DNA from: Chaetomium olivaceum
Lineage: Eukaryota; Ascomycota; Sordariomycetes; Sordariales; Chaetomiaceae
DNA length: 64,000 nucleotides
Direction of reading: 5' to 3'
Assembly (NCBI GenBank): GCA_039881045.1
Contig: JAYWVB010000009.1
Coordinates: 124,001-188,000 of the forward strand
The notes below the pieces were generated by a model. It saw nothing but the letters and a program-made list of their open reading frames with translations. It was not told the DNA's origin and did not search any database. Shown here piece by piece: positions 34,580 through 45,381 of the stretch (the first letter of the stretch is position 1; each line of letters starts with the position of its first letter). A program made the translations under genes and the position numbers.

Positions 34580-35308
34580 ATGGTTCTCGCTAGCTACATC
34601 CGGCTCGCTCTCGTCGGCGCAGCCCTCCTCTTCTCACAGGCCCAAGCGACGTTCGACTTCACATCATGCGTCGGCAGCTGTGTCGCCTCGTCCGGCTGTG
34701 AATCAAACAGCGCACGATGCATGTGCAGGGAAGCCCGAGAACTCCTGCTCGACTCGGTCATCTCGTGCCTGTTCTTCAATTGCAAAGACGATCTCCGCAA
34801 CTTCGACGACGCCTTCCTAGAGCCGATCGAGGAAGGGTGCGAGGACAGCGACCGCGACATCCCGCGCTCCAAGCTCAGGGCTGCCGAGAGCCTGGCGAGC
34901 AGCTACATCAGCAAGCTGCCCTCCCCCACGACAGCCAAGAGCACGCCCGTTGAGGTGACGCCCACGCCCAAGCCGACCAAGAAGGCAGACCCCACTACGG
35001 CAGAGGTGCCCCCGTCCTCAACCAAGGCAGAGGACAGCAGTCCTTCGAGCAGCGCGACTGTGGACAGGCAACCTGCAGAGTCAAAGTCAACCGCCGCCGC
35101 CGTGACACCGGCCGCGGCGCCGAACTCTGCCACCCAGAGCTCCGCCACACCGTCTGAGTCAACCGCGTCTGACGACTCTGGCTCTGGTAGGAGCGGTGGT
35201 GGTGGTGACCCGTTCAGCACTACCGGCGGTTCCGTTGGATCAGCCATCCAGCCGTTCCTTGCGTTGCTAGGGTTGCCCGTGGTTGTTGCTCTACTAGCTT
35301 TGGAGTGA
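34580..35308 (+). CDS. CFEM-like Cys-rich protein, probable GPI anchor
   Basis: Single exon, 242 aa. I start at the ATG at 34580; the frame upstream has no ATG. The signal peptide (LALVGAALLFSQAQA) is followed by a module with eight Cys in about 60 residues (CVGSC, SSGC, ARCMC, VISC, FFNC, EEGC), matching the CFEM count and order. The Asp that usually follows the CxC pair and contacts haem iron in CFEM proteins is not at its usual place (CMCREARE). A Thr/Pro/Ser-rich stalk comes next, and a C-terminal hydrophobic tail (LALLGLPVVVALLALE) after a Gly/Ser-rich omega region suggests a GPI anchor. Probable cell-surface protein; haem binding is doubtful. Confidence 0.82.
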   Translation: MVLASYIRLALVGAALLFSQAQATFDFTSCVGSCVASSGCESNSARCMCREARELLLDSVISCLFFNCKDDLRNFDDAFLEPIEEGCEDSDRDIPRSKLRAAESLASSYISKLPSPTTAKSTPVEVTPTPKPTKKADPTTAEVPPSSTKAEDSSPSSSATVDRQPAESKSTAAAVTPAAAPNSATQSSATPSESTASDDSGSGRSGGGGDPFSTTGGSVGSAIQPFLALLGLPVVVALLALE

Positions 35309-35621
35309 TGATGATATTGGTGGCAGGAGGGGCATGCTTGTCAGGGGCCTAATGGGGTAATGATGGATGTGTACAATGCGATGAGAAGTTGTGGTCTGCC
35401 CCGCAACTCTGGAGAGAAGCCACGGGGATGTACAAATATTTCCTGTTTTTGTTTCTCGTTCTGATACCCCCCCGTCGATAATCGCCGGCGAATAAAGAAT
35501 GTTTAGTTCTCAGTATGGAGAGGAGCTATGGATGGCAGTTGTTTCCGAGGCAGCAACAACATATTAAAGCAACCCTGCCCTCAGCCAGTGCCGTGCATGC
35601 TAAAAGATATTCTGGAAGCCA
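35309..35621. other. Convergent 3' intergenic region
   Basis: Short gap between the CFEM-like gene and the 3' end of MSH5; no gene seen. Confidence 0.5.
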
Positions 35622-38600
35622 TCATGAGCGCGGGGTTTCTACCCCCTCCGGTGTTAGCATCACCTTCAACATTTTCCGCACCACTGCGTCCTCGCCTTGC
35701 CCAGGGCCCGAGTTCGGTACTTGCAACTCTAAGAATCTTCTCGCGACGAGTTCAGCTTCTTCCAGCCGTTGTTTGTCCTCCTCGGACAGGATAGAGCAGG
35801 CTTCCACTAAGCTCTCGTTTCTGTCCTGTAAAGCCACAACCACTTCAGCCCGGTTGATAACGTCTCGAGGCACATCATTCGTTGCCGCGCATAATATACC
35901 CAGGCTTGACTTGCCCCGTCCGGGTAGCAGGTGATAGAGGAAAGTGATTTGCTCATCTGGGTCCTCGGCTTCTGGATCGAGGTGAACATCCATATGGGCA
36001 AAGGCGACATTCTTTCCGGGCCGAAGAAGGCCATTTTCGAAAACTTCGTGGAAATGGGTTCCGCCGATCACTTTGGGCCGCTCTACACCTAGATCCAGAA
36101 GGTATGTGAGGTAGGCTGTAAAGAGAGCTGATCCGCTCTCCGCTGTTGTACCTTTGCCGAATTCGTCGATTAGAAGCAAGCTCCGGCGTGTTGCGAAGTT
36201 CATCGAGAACGCTGCTTGCTTCAGGTCCACCAAGAAGGCGCTCTCGTCATTGACGACCGTTTCTCTCGTCGCAATGCGGGTGAGAATCCGGTCGGTTACC
36301 CCGATGGTTGCCCGAGTGGCCGGAACATAGCTACCGGTATGTGCCAGGTAGACGATGAGCGCAACCTGTCTCATATAAACGCTCTTGCCTGAGTTGTTTG
36401 GCCCCGTCAGTATGAGCATAGACGGTGCTGACCCTCTGGCTTCTTCGGAGCAGCCACTGCCGTAACCTCCAGCCATTGCAGTGTCGTTGGGGATGTACGA
36501 TGGCACAAGTAGCTCCTGGAGGGGGCGCCCGCCAATAATATCGATCACGTTCAAGGGTGTCATTGTGGGAGCCGTCCAGTGGTACTTTTCTGCGGCTAAG
36601 GCGAGTGCAAGCATGCTGTCAAGTTCCCCAAAAAGGTCAGATGCTCCGAGAATCGCCCCTTCATGCTCTAAAACGGTAGCAGAGAGCGCCATCATTACCT
36701 CAATCTCCTCATCTAGTAGTGATGTTAGTTGCAAAACATTTCCCAGGTAGTGGCTCAAACATACCCGCAATGCGAGAGGGCAGATCGCCATACTGGGAGT
36801 CGAGATCGAGCATGAGTTGGTTCTTGTAATATACCATATCGTCACTTACCAAGCACATCATCCACTCGCCCTCTGCGTGATTCTGGCCATGATACACCCC
36901 TTCTCCGGTACAGTGGTCGAGCCTGACCGCGATTAGGAATCCCAACTGTGGCATGACTGTGCAGTGAAGAATGAATTGGGCAGCTTCCGTCGGAACCTCT
37001 CTGCACCACAGACCGCTTCAGTTCCGGGAGCATATGACAGACCTCTGTGAACTCTCGCCTTAGTCCATCGAGGTAGTCACTTGCCCCTGGGAGAATCTCG
37101 GTGTGACCGCTCTCCTTGGAGAGCTGGAAGTCAATGGTTCGAATGATAATATCTCCGACATGCAAAAAGCGATTCACATCGACTTCGGTGCGTATCTGTA
37201 CGGGTCAGCAAGTTAGATGGCTAACCAGAGCTCATAGGATGAACACCTACCCTGTCAAATACATCGATCCCCGAACCCTCTTTCAATGTCTGAACCGACC
37301 GCTTCAACTGGGCGGAGACCATGGCGAACCTCAACAACGCCTTCCAGTCCCCGACACGGATTGATAACTGGCCCCGTATTCGGTCCACACCCTTCCTAAC
37401 ATGGAGGAGCAGCGTTTTGGTATTTTTCAGCTTCCTGAGCAGTCGCCGCATGTTCCTCGCAACCTCCACGTTTTCGGCGTGCAAAAGAGTCCTAATACTC
37501 CTGTGTCGTTCCTGAATTAGTCCGATATCAGTGCTTGGTCGAAGGAGTATTTGCCGAAGCCTCTTTTTGCCCTGGGCGCTGGAGGTTAGAGCCTGAAGAA
37601 GGCCAGTGATGGAGAGGGCTTCCTTTGCTTTGGGTTCGGAGCTGTTCGAGGAACGTGTTTGTGGGTTGGGGTGCAGTTCTGATTGCAGGATCTGAAGGGA
37701 TATCAACGAGTCTCCGTTCACGAGCATCATATCTGTAGACGTGTTCATCTCAATGGATTTAACCAAGAATTGGAACGTCCCGCCTTCCTCTTCTTCGGAA
37801 GATTGGTTCTCCGTAGTTCTTCGCCGCTCAAGGTCGATCAGGACTGCCCCCGCACACCCAATTGATAGACAGCTCTCGAGATTGATCTTCTCGGCAAGGC
37901 ACATGAGCTTGTTATGAATGGAGGAGCCAATCGACTGCACGGGCTCCTCACCCAACGCCAGGACTTTGATAGGATCAGGTTTTGACGGACCCTGATCGAC
38001 CTTCGCTAACGCTTCCTTCCCAGCTTCATAGTCGAAATGGGCGGAAACGATGTGTCGCAGAACGTATGCCCCTTGTCCGCTGCATGAACCCTCGTTGTCG
38101 TCAAATCGATGCGCACCCCTCTCAAGAAGCTCAATCAAATCGCCAGGTGCTCTGTTCGGTATGATGATCGAGGTCGGTTGAACATGGAGCAGAAGTGTGT
38201 CGACAGCTTCAACCCCTCCCATGGAGATGTCCTCCTCGAGCACCAATATTTCGTCCATGGCGATGTAGTAAGCACAGCCAACCTTCTCGTCTTTGTCCAC
38301 ATCGATGGCCATGATGACTTCGCTCAATGTGTCTTGGTCGTAATCGCTGCTGTGTCGTTCATAAGCCGCAGTGCCAGAGTGTATCTCCGAGATCATCGTT
38401 CCCCCTGAAGCGGCCAGGCGTGAGAGGCGGGAAGAGTCTCCATGATTATATCGAAACCTCGTTTCCGGAAGCGGCAATCCGGATTCCCGTCGGATCACGC
38501 CGGCCCGGATTTCGGGCGACAATGATACGCAGGAGGTCCGGGTGAGGCCAGAAGGGGTAGAAGCGATGCTTGAATCTCCATATCCGTTTTTTGACCGCAC

Positions 38601-38921
38601 CAAGGCAGTTACAGGAGAGTTCGAGCGGCTAGAAAAGGCGCGACCCGTAACCGCGCTTTTTTTGGACCTGGATCTCTTACGGTGAATTAACGGTTGGCGG
38701 GAAGTTGTCGATGGACGATGTAGAGCATGCTCCGAGTGGCGAGAATCCGAATAAACAGACGAAGATGGTCGGTTCAAAGGTGGCAGCGGTTTTCCGGAGC
38801 GAGATGACGAAACTGATTGTGGGCGCGATTGAGTTGGGGACGAAGACGAGTCAAGACTCCGTGGGGAAAGTAAATGGGAAGCGGTCGAGTAGACACTGCG
38901 AGCACTGCCGTTGGCCGGCAT
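35622..38921 (-). CDS. MSH5: Meiotic MutS homologue MSH5 (one frame break)
   Basis: Three exons: 38921-37251, 37195-36765 and 36712-35622. MSH5 pairs with MSH4 as the MutS-gamma clamp that stabilises meiotic crossover intermediates. The first 200 residues are a Ser/Arg-rich extension. Family features then start with IDVDKDEKVGCAYYIAMDE and GGVEAVDTLLLHVQPTSIII. The ATPase holds Walker A TGPNNSGKSVYMRQVAL (near residue 805), Walker B LLLIDEFGKGT, and THFHEVFENG. Other MSH5-like signatures: DRILTRIATRETV and FLYHLLPGRGKSSLG. In exon 2 the frame changes around 36995-37016, between LPELKRSV and REVPTEAAQFILHC. One surplus base would explain it, giving about 1,063 aa. The GGRHPL motif common to MutS proteins reads GGRPL here. 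The start ATG at 38921 follows a frame without upstream ATG. Confidence 0.9.
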
Positions 38922-39356
38922 GGCTGTCGGCAAGCCCGTTAGGCTGATCCAAGTTTTAACTGGCAGTAATTGAGGTGCGAGAATCAAGCGTCGACTATGC
39001 TAGAGAGTTGGATCGACGGTGGGAGAATGGAAGCCTGAAGAAGCAATTGAGTTGGAAATATAACACATCCCACGTTACGTCTAGAACTCTGGGAATTTCA
39101 AGTCCATTTGCCGATGCATTGGCTCAGATTCACTCCCACCCATGGTCGCTCAGGTGAGGCGAGGAACCTGAAAGCAAAATCGGAAGGCGCGGTCGGCTGG
39201 GAAATATCAGGCACAACTCCCCAATGCACATGCCGGCCGAGGCGACCGGAACCGAAGCAATCTAGAAGATTGCAAACTGCAAGTTCATGATAGGAGCCGC
39301 ACAATTCCACGGACGTCTGAAGATATAACAAATATCGAATTCGGCAATCTGGGGTA
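38922..39356. other. Intergenic MSH5 / EMC5
   Basis: No gene seen; promoter of MSH5 and 3' UTR of EMC5. Confidence 0.5.
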
Positions 39357-39845
39357 TCACTGCGCTTGTTGAGCACCGCCATTCTGAACCCACGCGGCAA
39401 ACTCCTTGCGCTGCTTCCGAATATCCACGAAGTTTGGCCGCGATTCAAAAACACTAAATGGATTGCCCATATAGTCGTTGTCTACCGCACCGCGGTTGTC
39501 GGTAAAGCCTTCCTCGCCCTCCCGCTCGATCTTCCCGGCCCAGACGCGCCATTCAAGCGGCCGTAGCGGGCGCGTTCCCAGAACTAGCCCAAGAAGGATT
39601 ATAAAGGTTGAAATGATTGTTTCGATTATAATGTCCGTCGGGAGTGAGGTAGCCACTGTCGAGGATGAAGTTAACGTAGCGGCGGTAGCACCTCGGAGGG
39701 ACTGGAGTGCGGTATGTTCTCGCGCCGAGTAGCAGCTGGGGTTGGTTAGAGCATGAGTTGTACCGGGCATTGGGAAAGGAAATCCTACGCGTGAGCCAGC
39801 AAAAGGCTGCCAAAAGGCCGTAATTGTTTTCGAAAGCAGTGTCAT
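39357..39845 (-). CDS. EMC5: ER membrane complex subunit 5 (one frame break)
   Basis: Two exons, 39845-39789 and 39735-39357. The 53-bp intron has donor GTAGGA, branch TCTAACC and acceptor CCCCAG. The product is a small membrane protein of the EMC insertase (MMgT family). Exon 2 encodes the second helix (IIIETIISTFIILLGLVLG) and the conserved RPLRPLEWRVWAGKIEREGE and NPFSVFESRPNFVDIRKQR. The first helix fits only after a one-base correction: the ATG frame reads MTLLSKTITAF, while the spliced frame needs LLLAHACYSAREH. They join if the T-run (plus-strand A-run 39812-39815) is one base shorter. The corrected length is 144 aa, normal for the family. Confidence 0.88.
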   Translation of the reverse strand: MTLLSKTITAFWQPFAGSRVGFPFPMPGTTHALTNPSCYSAREHTALQSLRGATAATLTSSSTVATSLPTDIIIETIISTFIILLGLVLGTRPLRPLEWRVWAGKIEREGEEGFTDNRGAVDNDYMGNPFSVFESRPNFVDIRKQRKEFAAWVQNGGAQQAQ

Positions 39846-40652
39846 TGCCGTGTTGGATGGTTTCTGTTCTGGCGGTCGAGATGTTCCGAAGCTCCTGATG
39901 ACGATGATTGGGAGACTGCAGCTGCAGGAGCTTATGGGGTCCTGTGGAATTGTGGATTATGTCGGATTGATGAATTATCGAATGGTCGATCTGGGTAGTT
40001 ATGCATATAACCATAGTAAAACTCGCTGGCTTGGCAACTTCCTTGCGGCCTCTTACCGCCATCAACCACCCAATTTCACTCGATGTATTTTCCCCTTTCT
40101 CTATCCTCTTTGCGCAGCGCTCAAAGTTGGTGTGAATGGAGTACCCCTTATCAGCCTCCCGGTTGTTCATTACCAAAGGCCGTTGACGGAAATGCAGCAA
40201 AGTAATTTTCGCTACGCTGGCTTGGCTCCATTTCACAATGGCTTTGTCTGATGGCTTCGATACCAGGCGCCATTGAGATCAACTAGAGGCGGCGACACAC
40301 CAAAGTCGGAGGGAGGAAGCAATATGCTAATATCATCTAATATGGACGCGAAGCTAAGTTTCTCTGTGTTGTATTCCAAAAATTCCAAAACGCCCTTGCC
40401 GTTTCCTTCCCCCCAAAAGATGCTCTCGTCCAGAACCCGCCGGATCTCCTAAACTCCAGGTGCCATCCATCTCAACACGCCCTATTCACCAACGCCAACG
40501 CTCCCGCCCATGGATCCTCGAGATGAGGCATTACAATAATGTTTTCTAACCATACTATTTTCTCTTTTTGTCTTTTCCACTCCAGAATTCGCCCGCTTCC
40601 CGATGGGTTTCCTCCCTCATTGCTCCCTTTCCTCTCTCGGACGAGACAAACC
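39846..40652. other. Intergenic EMC5 / HMG-box gene
   Basis: No gene supported. Longer minus-strand open frames overlapping EMC5 are shadows of its exons. Confidence 0.45.
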
Positions 40653-42430
40653 TTAGGGCTCTGACTTCGGTTCCACCCAACTAGTGTCGAAGTGGGCGGT
40701 TTCTGGGAGGGGCTCAACCTGCCACTCGCCTCCCAGATATTGGGTCTGCTGCTCGAGAGACAAGGGCTCATCGAGGCCCATGAAGGCGTTTGAGAACTGG
40801 CCTTCGCCCTCAGCTGTCGCCGACTGTGGCGCGTGCCAGGCCTGTTGCGTCGCACCAAGGCCGCCGTCGAACATGCTCGGGAGACCGTTGAAACTGCCCG
40901 TGTCGAATAGGTTGTCGTCTTGCGGAGCCAGCGATGGGTCTATCCGGTGCTCCAACTGATGGCCATGGTGCGGGTGCTGTTGGTGATGAGGCTGCGACTG
41001 GTGCTGAATCGGCTGGTGTTCCACCTTTTGGTACTGGTATCGTTAAGGTAGTGCGGCTGCAGTCCGGCGTGTGGCTGCTGGAATGCCAGGCTGGGCGATG
41101 GTGTCCTGTGCATGAGGATGTCGTCGGCGCCATGGTGCAAGTGCTTCTGGTGCTGATTCCGCATTTGCGGCTCATAGAACTGCCCTTGGAACTGACGGTA
41201 CTCGTATGGACCTGGCAATGGCTTTCCCGGGTGGAAGTCGAGGGCGCTTGACCGGGTCTGATGCATCATGCCCATAGGGTGCATCCCCGCGAGCTGGCTC
41301 GGGTGCGGATGGGTTGCCGCGTACACGGAGCGGCTGGGGATGTAATCGCTATCGGCGCCGGGCGTGTGTGTCGCCGACCGCACCCGAGACCCACCCCTGC
41401 CGGCCCAGTTATAATCCTCCAAATCCGACCCGTCGCTGCGCTCGTCATAGCCGACCTCATACTTGGGCGACGGTTTGTGTGGCTTTGCCGGGGTGAACTT
41501 GTAGTTGGGGTGGGCCTTCTGGTGGTTGTCGCGCTCGGTGTCGGCCCACGCCTTGAACTGCTGCCGGATATGCTCCGGTTCAAGGGGCCAGCTCATGCCG
41601 CACACCCGGGACACGATCTGGTGGTTGTGCTGGGACGCCCACTCCTTGGCTCGTTGCTGGTATGCCTTCCGGTACAGCATGAAGGCATTCATCGGCCTCT
41701 TGATCCTGCCGGGGTTCTTGCCTACTTCGGTCTCCTGCCGCCGCTCGTCGGATGACCGATGCACATACGTCTCGATATCGGCAACGGGTATCGACGAAGC
41801 CCTGGTCAGCTCGCTCATGGGCCTGTCTATCACCGGCATGTTCTTTGGTGCCTTGGCCCGCTCCTTCTTCTTCCTCGGCGCGGACTTCTCGATCCGTGTG
41901 CTTCGGGGCCCCAAGACCCTTGCTCCAGCATCTCCGCGGGTGCTGCTTCGCGTGGAATTGATGTCCGACCCTCGGGATGGGGTTGGCGGCGAGGTTGCTG
42001 GAGTACTGTACGGCTGAGAAGGATGGCAACCCATGTTAGCACCGCCGTTGCTCATCGAGCCAGTAACCTGGTCACTCACCTCGGGAATCGGCCCATAGGA
42101 ACTGTTATCCTGCGAGTACATCGCCTGCTGATGATACGACTGCTACGATCGCGTCAGTCTCATGGACTTGTACAATCTGGAATGCATTCTTACCAGGTCG
42201 CCAACAACTCCGCGTTGTTGATACGCCATCGACGTATCAATCCCGTGAGCGTGATGCGTTTGTGGCCCCGGTGTGCCATACCTCGAACCCGGCTGCGAGT
42301 GCGCGTGGACGGGGTCGGCGGCTTCGTGAGGATATGACGCGGATGCGTTGTGTCGTAGCAGCTCGTTGAACCCTGAGGGGAGCGGGTCTACTCTGTTTGG
42401 CGCCGGGGATGGCGGTGTGTGGCGGTCCAT
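40653..42430 (-). CDS. HMG-box transcription factor, possibly FMF-1/PaHMG5/Ste11-like (one frame break)
   Basis: Three exons: 42430-42194, 42139-42080 and 42013-40653. The second intron (66 bp: GTGAGT, GCTAAC branch, TTCTCAG) is a multiple of three and stop-free. An HMG box at about residues 200-270 reads GRIKRPMNAFMLYRKAYQQR, then IVSRVCGMSW and the FKAWADTERDNHQKAHPNYK helix. It is of the MATA-HMG/SOX type (sequence-specific). The region before it is basic (RKKKERAKAPK). The C-terminal half is His/Gln/Pro-rich, typical of activation domains. The frame breaks near 41026-41037, where one missing base (T-run or GG on the plus strand) joins QPHYLNDT to KVEHQPIQHQ; the corrected length is 552 aa. 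In Sordariales a related factor controls mating-type genes and fertility; assignment to that orthologue is tentative. Confidence 0.8.
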
Positions 42431-45381
42431 GGTGGATTTGCTGGATTGGTTTTCCCAATGGCTTGGGCGAAGTCGCAAGGGCGCAAAGTCGATGATTCCA
42501 GGTTCCAAGGGGGGGCTGCGACGCTTGGTTGGATTAGGAGATTGCTTCTGAAGCGCCTTCTAGGCTCGGCTCTAGGTGACGCTGGCGGGGTGTCTCTTTC
42601 GACTTTCGGCTTTCGGGACGGGCAAGTGCTCTGCTTACAGCCGAAAAAGCATTCTCGGGATGCGGACAGTGGTGTTGAATCGTGGACGGGCTTGCCGAGT
42701 GGAAGCGGAAACCGGCGCGGACAATCGGGCAAGGATTGGCGAGACCAGCTCTTGCAGCAATGCTTCGTGTGGATGGCTAGATGGGTATCGCCTGGCTGAG
42801 GACTGTGCATCTAGCGGCGTTAGGAGGCGGCTGGGCTTGGGCTGGCGAAGGGTGTGCAAAATGTGGTGGTACGGACCCTTTTCAAGGAATCGATCCTTAG
42901 ACTCCAGCAGGCACGTCGAACCTTTGCAATGCGGACCACGTCTTCTGGGTAAGATCTCTTCAACCTCACTCCGACCAGCGAGCGGTGCGCTTCCCTTAGC
43001 TTGTTAACCTTTGCGTTGGACTTTGCTATGCACCAGCACTCCGCGGATTCGATGTTGCCTTTCCAGAGGCGACAGTGAAGCTTCTTTTCTTTGTTCTGTG
43101 CCCTTCGGCGACAGGGTATGGGACGCTAGAATGGCAGCCGGTTGATGGTCTCCTCTTTACCGCCTCAATGAACGTGGCAGGTGGGCTTTGTCTCGGGCAG
43201 AATTTCATGAGGCAGCGGGGGAAAAAGGGAAAGGGGGCCGGCCTTGTATTTGTATTCTCTTTATTACGCTCCTGCCGCCGGGCAAAGCTGTTGCGATCTG
43301 GTGTGCAACCCCAGTGGGTTGACGCATTCGGAAGCCAGCCGGGTCAGCAGTGCAAAGCCAGAGTCTGGATGGCGGTCCCGGGGAACCCACTCTGCACCGC
43401 CTGTTGGCAATCCATCCGTGTTCGGTCGGCTCAGGAGACCCGAAGTTGTTGCGTGGACCCTACGGCGCCGGAGGCAGCAAGCCGTCTGCTAGGGACGAAA
43501 GAAATGCTTAACCCCGACCTAGTAGCCAGTTGAGCCCCTTCTGCAGCAAACCACCCCGATATGGCGCCCACAACCCCCGTCCGCCACTCTCTACCGGGCG
43601 AGTGCTCCACATGTTCACGCGGAGAACCGAACCACCCTTCCCGAAGAGCAACGAGGACTCGTTGAGTTTCTCCCCAGGTCACACAGTGCTACGAGAGCAA
43701 TGCAAGGCTGATTGTGCGAAGTACCCGAGGCTCATTGGAATGTGGGCGGGTACATCCCGGAAACGGTTTTCTTGCTCTTCGCCATCGCTAAAACCCCGGC
43801 ACCTGCCGAAGTGGCTTCCATCTTTCTTTGACCAGCAACTCCAACGGGCCTTTGACCGCCGCCCGTCTGAAGGCCTTCCCGCCCTGCACCCGTGACTGGG
43901 AGGGAACTCGCACATGTGGGGGGGCTGGGAACAGAATCCGACTGCCGCCAGGGGCACTCCATCACAGGTTTGCCTGTGGGGTTCTGGACATCCGGTTGCT
44001 CCTCTTACTGCGCCCTATGTCATCCATGCCCACGGCCTATCGTGCATGCATGGTTCGGTGTAACAGGCGTCTTGTTGGCCATCTACCATGTGCAAGCCGC
44101 AACGGGTAGCCGCATTAGCCTCCCAGTGTTTGACATCAGTCGTACAGAAAGACAGGGGGAGACCAATGGGTCCGATTGCTCGTGGCTCTTTGCAGCAGCG
44201 CATCTGGAAACCCAGTGCCAAGGGTACTAGATCTGGGCCACAATACCCTTGAGCTTCTATTTTCTCCCTTGCGGCTGAGTGGCGTGCTTTGGGCCAGACT
44301 TGCTTCTTTGGGCATGTTTGCTAGAGAAGGAGGAATTCAAAACAACCAAAGGATCGCGGGGTTTCGTCTCCTGGTTAAAAAAAGGCACGGCTGTGCTGAC
44401 AAGCAACAATCTGGCCAAAGATGGGGTCGTTGGGGAGGTGACCGGGTGTGGCGTGCCTTCATTTCACCGACCCGACGGCGACCAGTCCTAGCCGCTGTTT
44501 AAATAGATGGCGGTGTCGCGTACCTGGCGGTCTACTTACCTTGCCTATGTGTAATCTGCGACCTCCCGACTTGCCGGCCCAATAATAATCTCTCCCGCCC
44601 ATGCGCCGGCACGCAAGTGCTTCTGTTTCGCATCTCCAACTGAGTACCGGGCCATGTGCTGAGTTCGATCTTCCGTCTCAAAAGCCCAGGCCAACTGTTC
44701 ATGTGCCTGTCGGCGCTCGGCGTGCGGATGCGGCCAGCGGCGACATCTTACTCGTCATATTCCGTTCGAGACGCTATCCAAACGCCTCATCCTCCCTCCT
44801 CTCGCTTGGGGACGACGACCGCCACGTAATCTGCAGATGGCCAGATGCAACCTATGGAAACACCTGTCGTTGGTGAATGGTTGAGCCGTTGCGGTGTTGG
44901 TGGTCGAATCTCCCTCACCGGTCCAGTCCGCTTTGCTCGTGGAGGAACCGCATCTCCTGTTTGAATACAACGGATCTGTTGGTTGTTTGATTCGTTGCGA
45001 GCTTTCGGCGAGAGGCGAGATGGGCTTTCAGACACATCGAAGGGCAATTTCAATGGATACACCGCTAGATGCCTTTAGGTAGGCGGTTGCAGTTGGATTT
45101 ACGCACTCCAGTGCGTTCATCTTGTGACGCTGAAGCGCTCCCCCGTATCAATTTAGCAGCGCTCTCTAACCGTCTATTCTACATGCTATGATTACCTCCA
45201 TCTGCCCACGTCACGCCTGTAAAATGAAATATGCTCTAAACCAAAGCCAATCCTACTCCCGTCCCATATAATGCAAGAGTACGTGTACATGCCTGCCTAC
45301 CAATACCCTTAAATTCCCCTGACCAACGGTCGCAATACCATTTATTAACTTGAGTAACCATCTGACCTGGCACAGTTGGGA
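42431..45381. other. 2.95-kb intergenic region upstream of the HMG-box gene
   Basis: No gene I can support, despite several open frames of 80-150 codons on both strands with no domain, no spliced partner and uneven composition. It is probably a long promoter or leader of the HMG-box gene plus the 3' UTR of the PHD protein gene. A non-coding RNA cannot be excluded from sequence alone. Confidence 0.45.

Noticed and set aside
39553..40236. Minus-strand 227-codon frame
   Set aside because: Its 3' part is an off-frame reading of EMC5; the rest has no domain or start context.
43530..43895. Plus-strand 121-codon frame in the region upstream of the HMG gene
   Set aside because: No motif, overlapped by equally long frames on the other strand.
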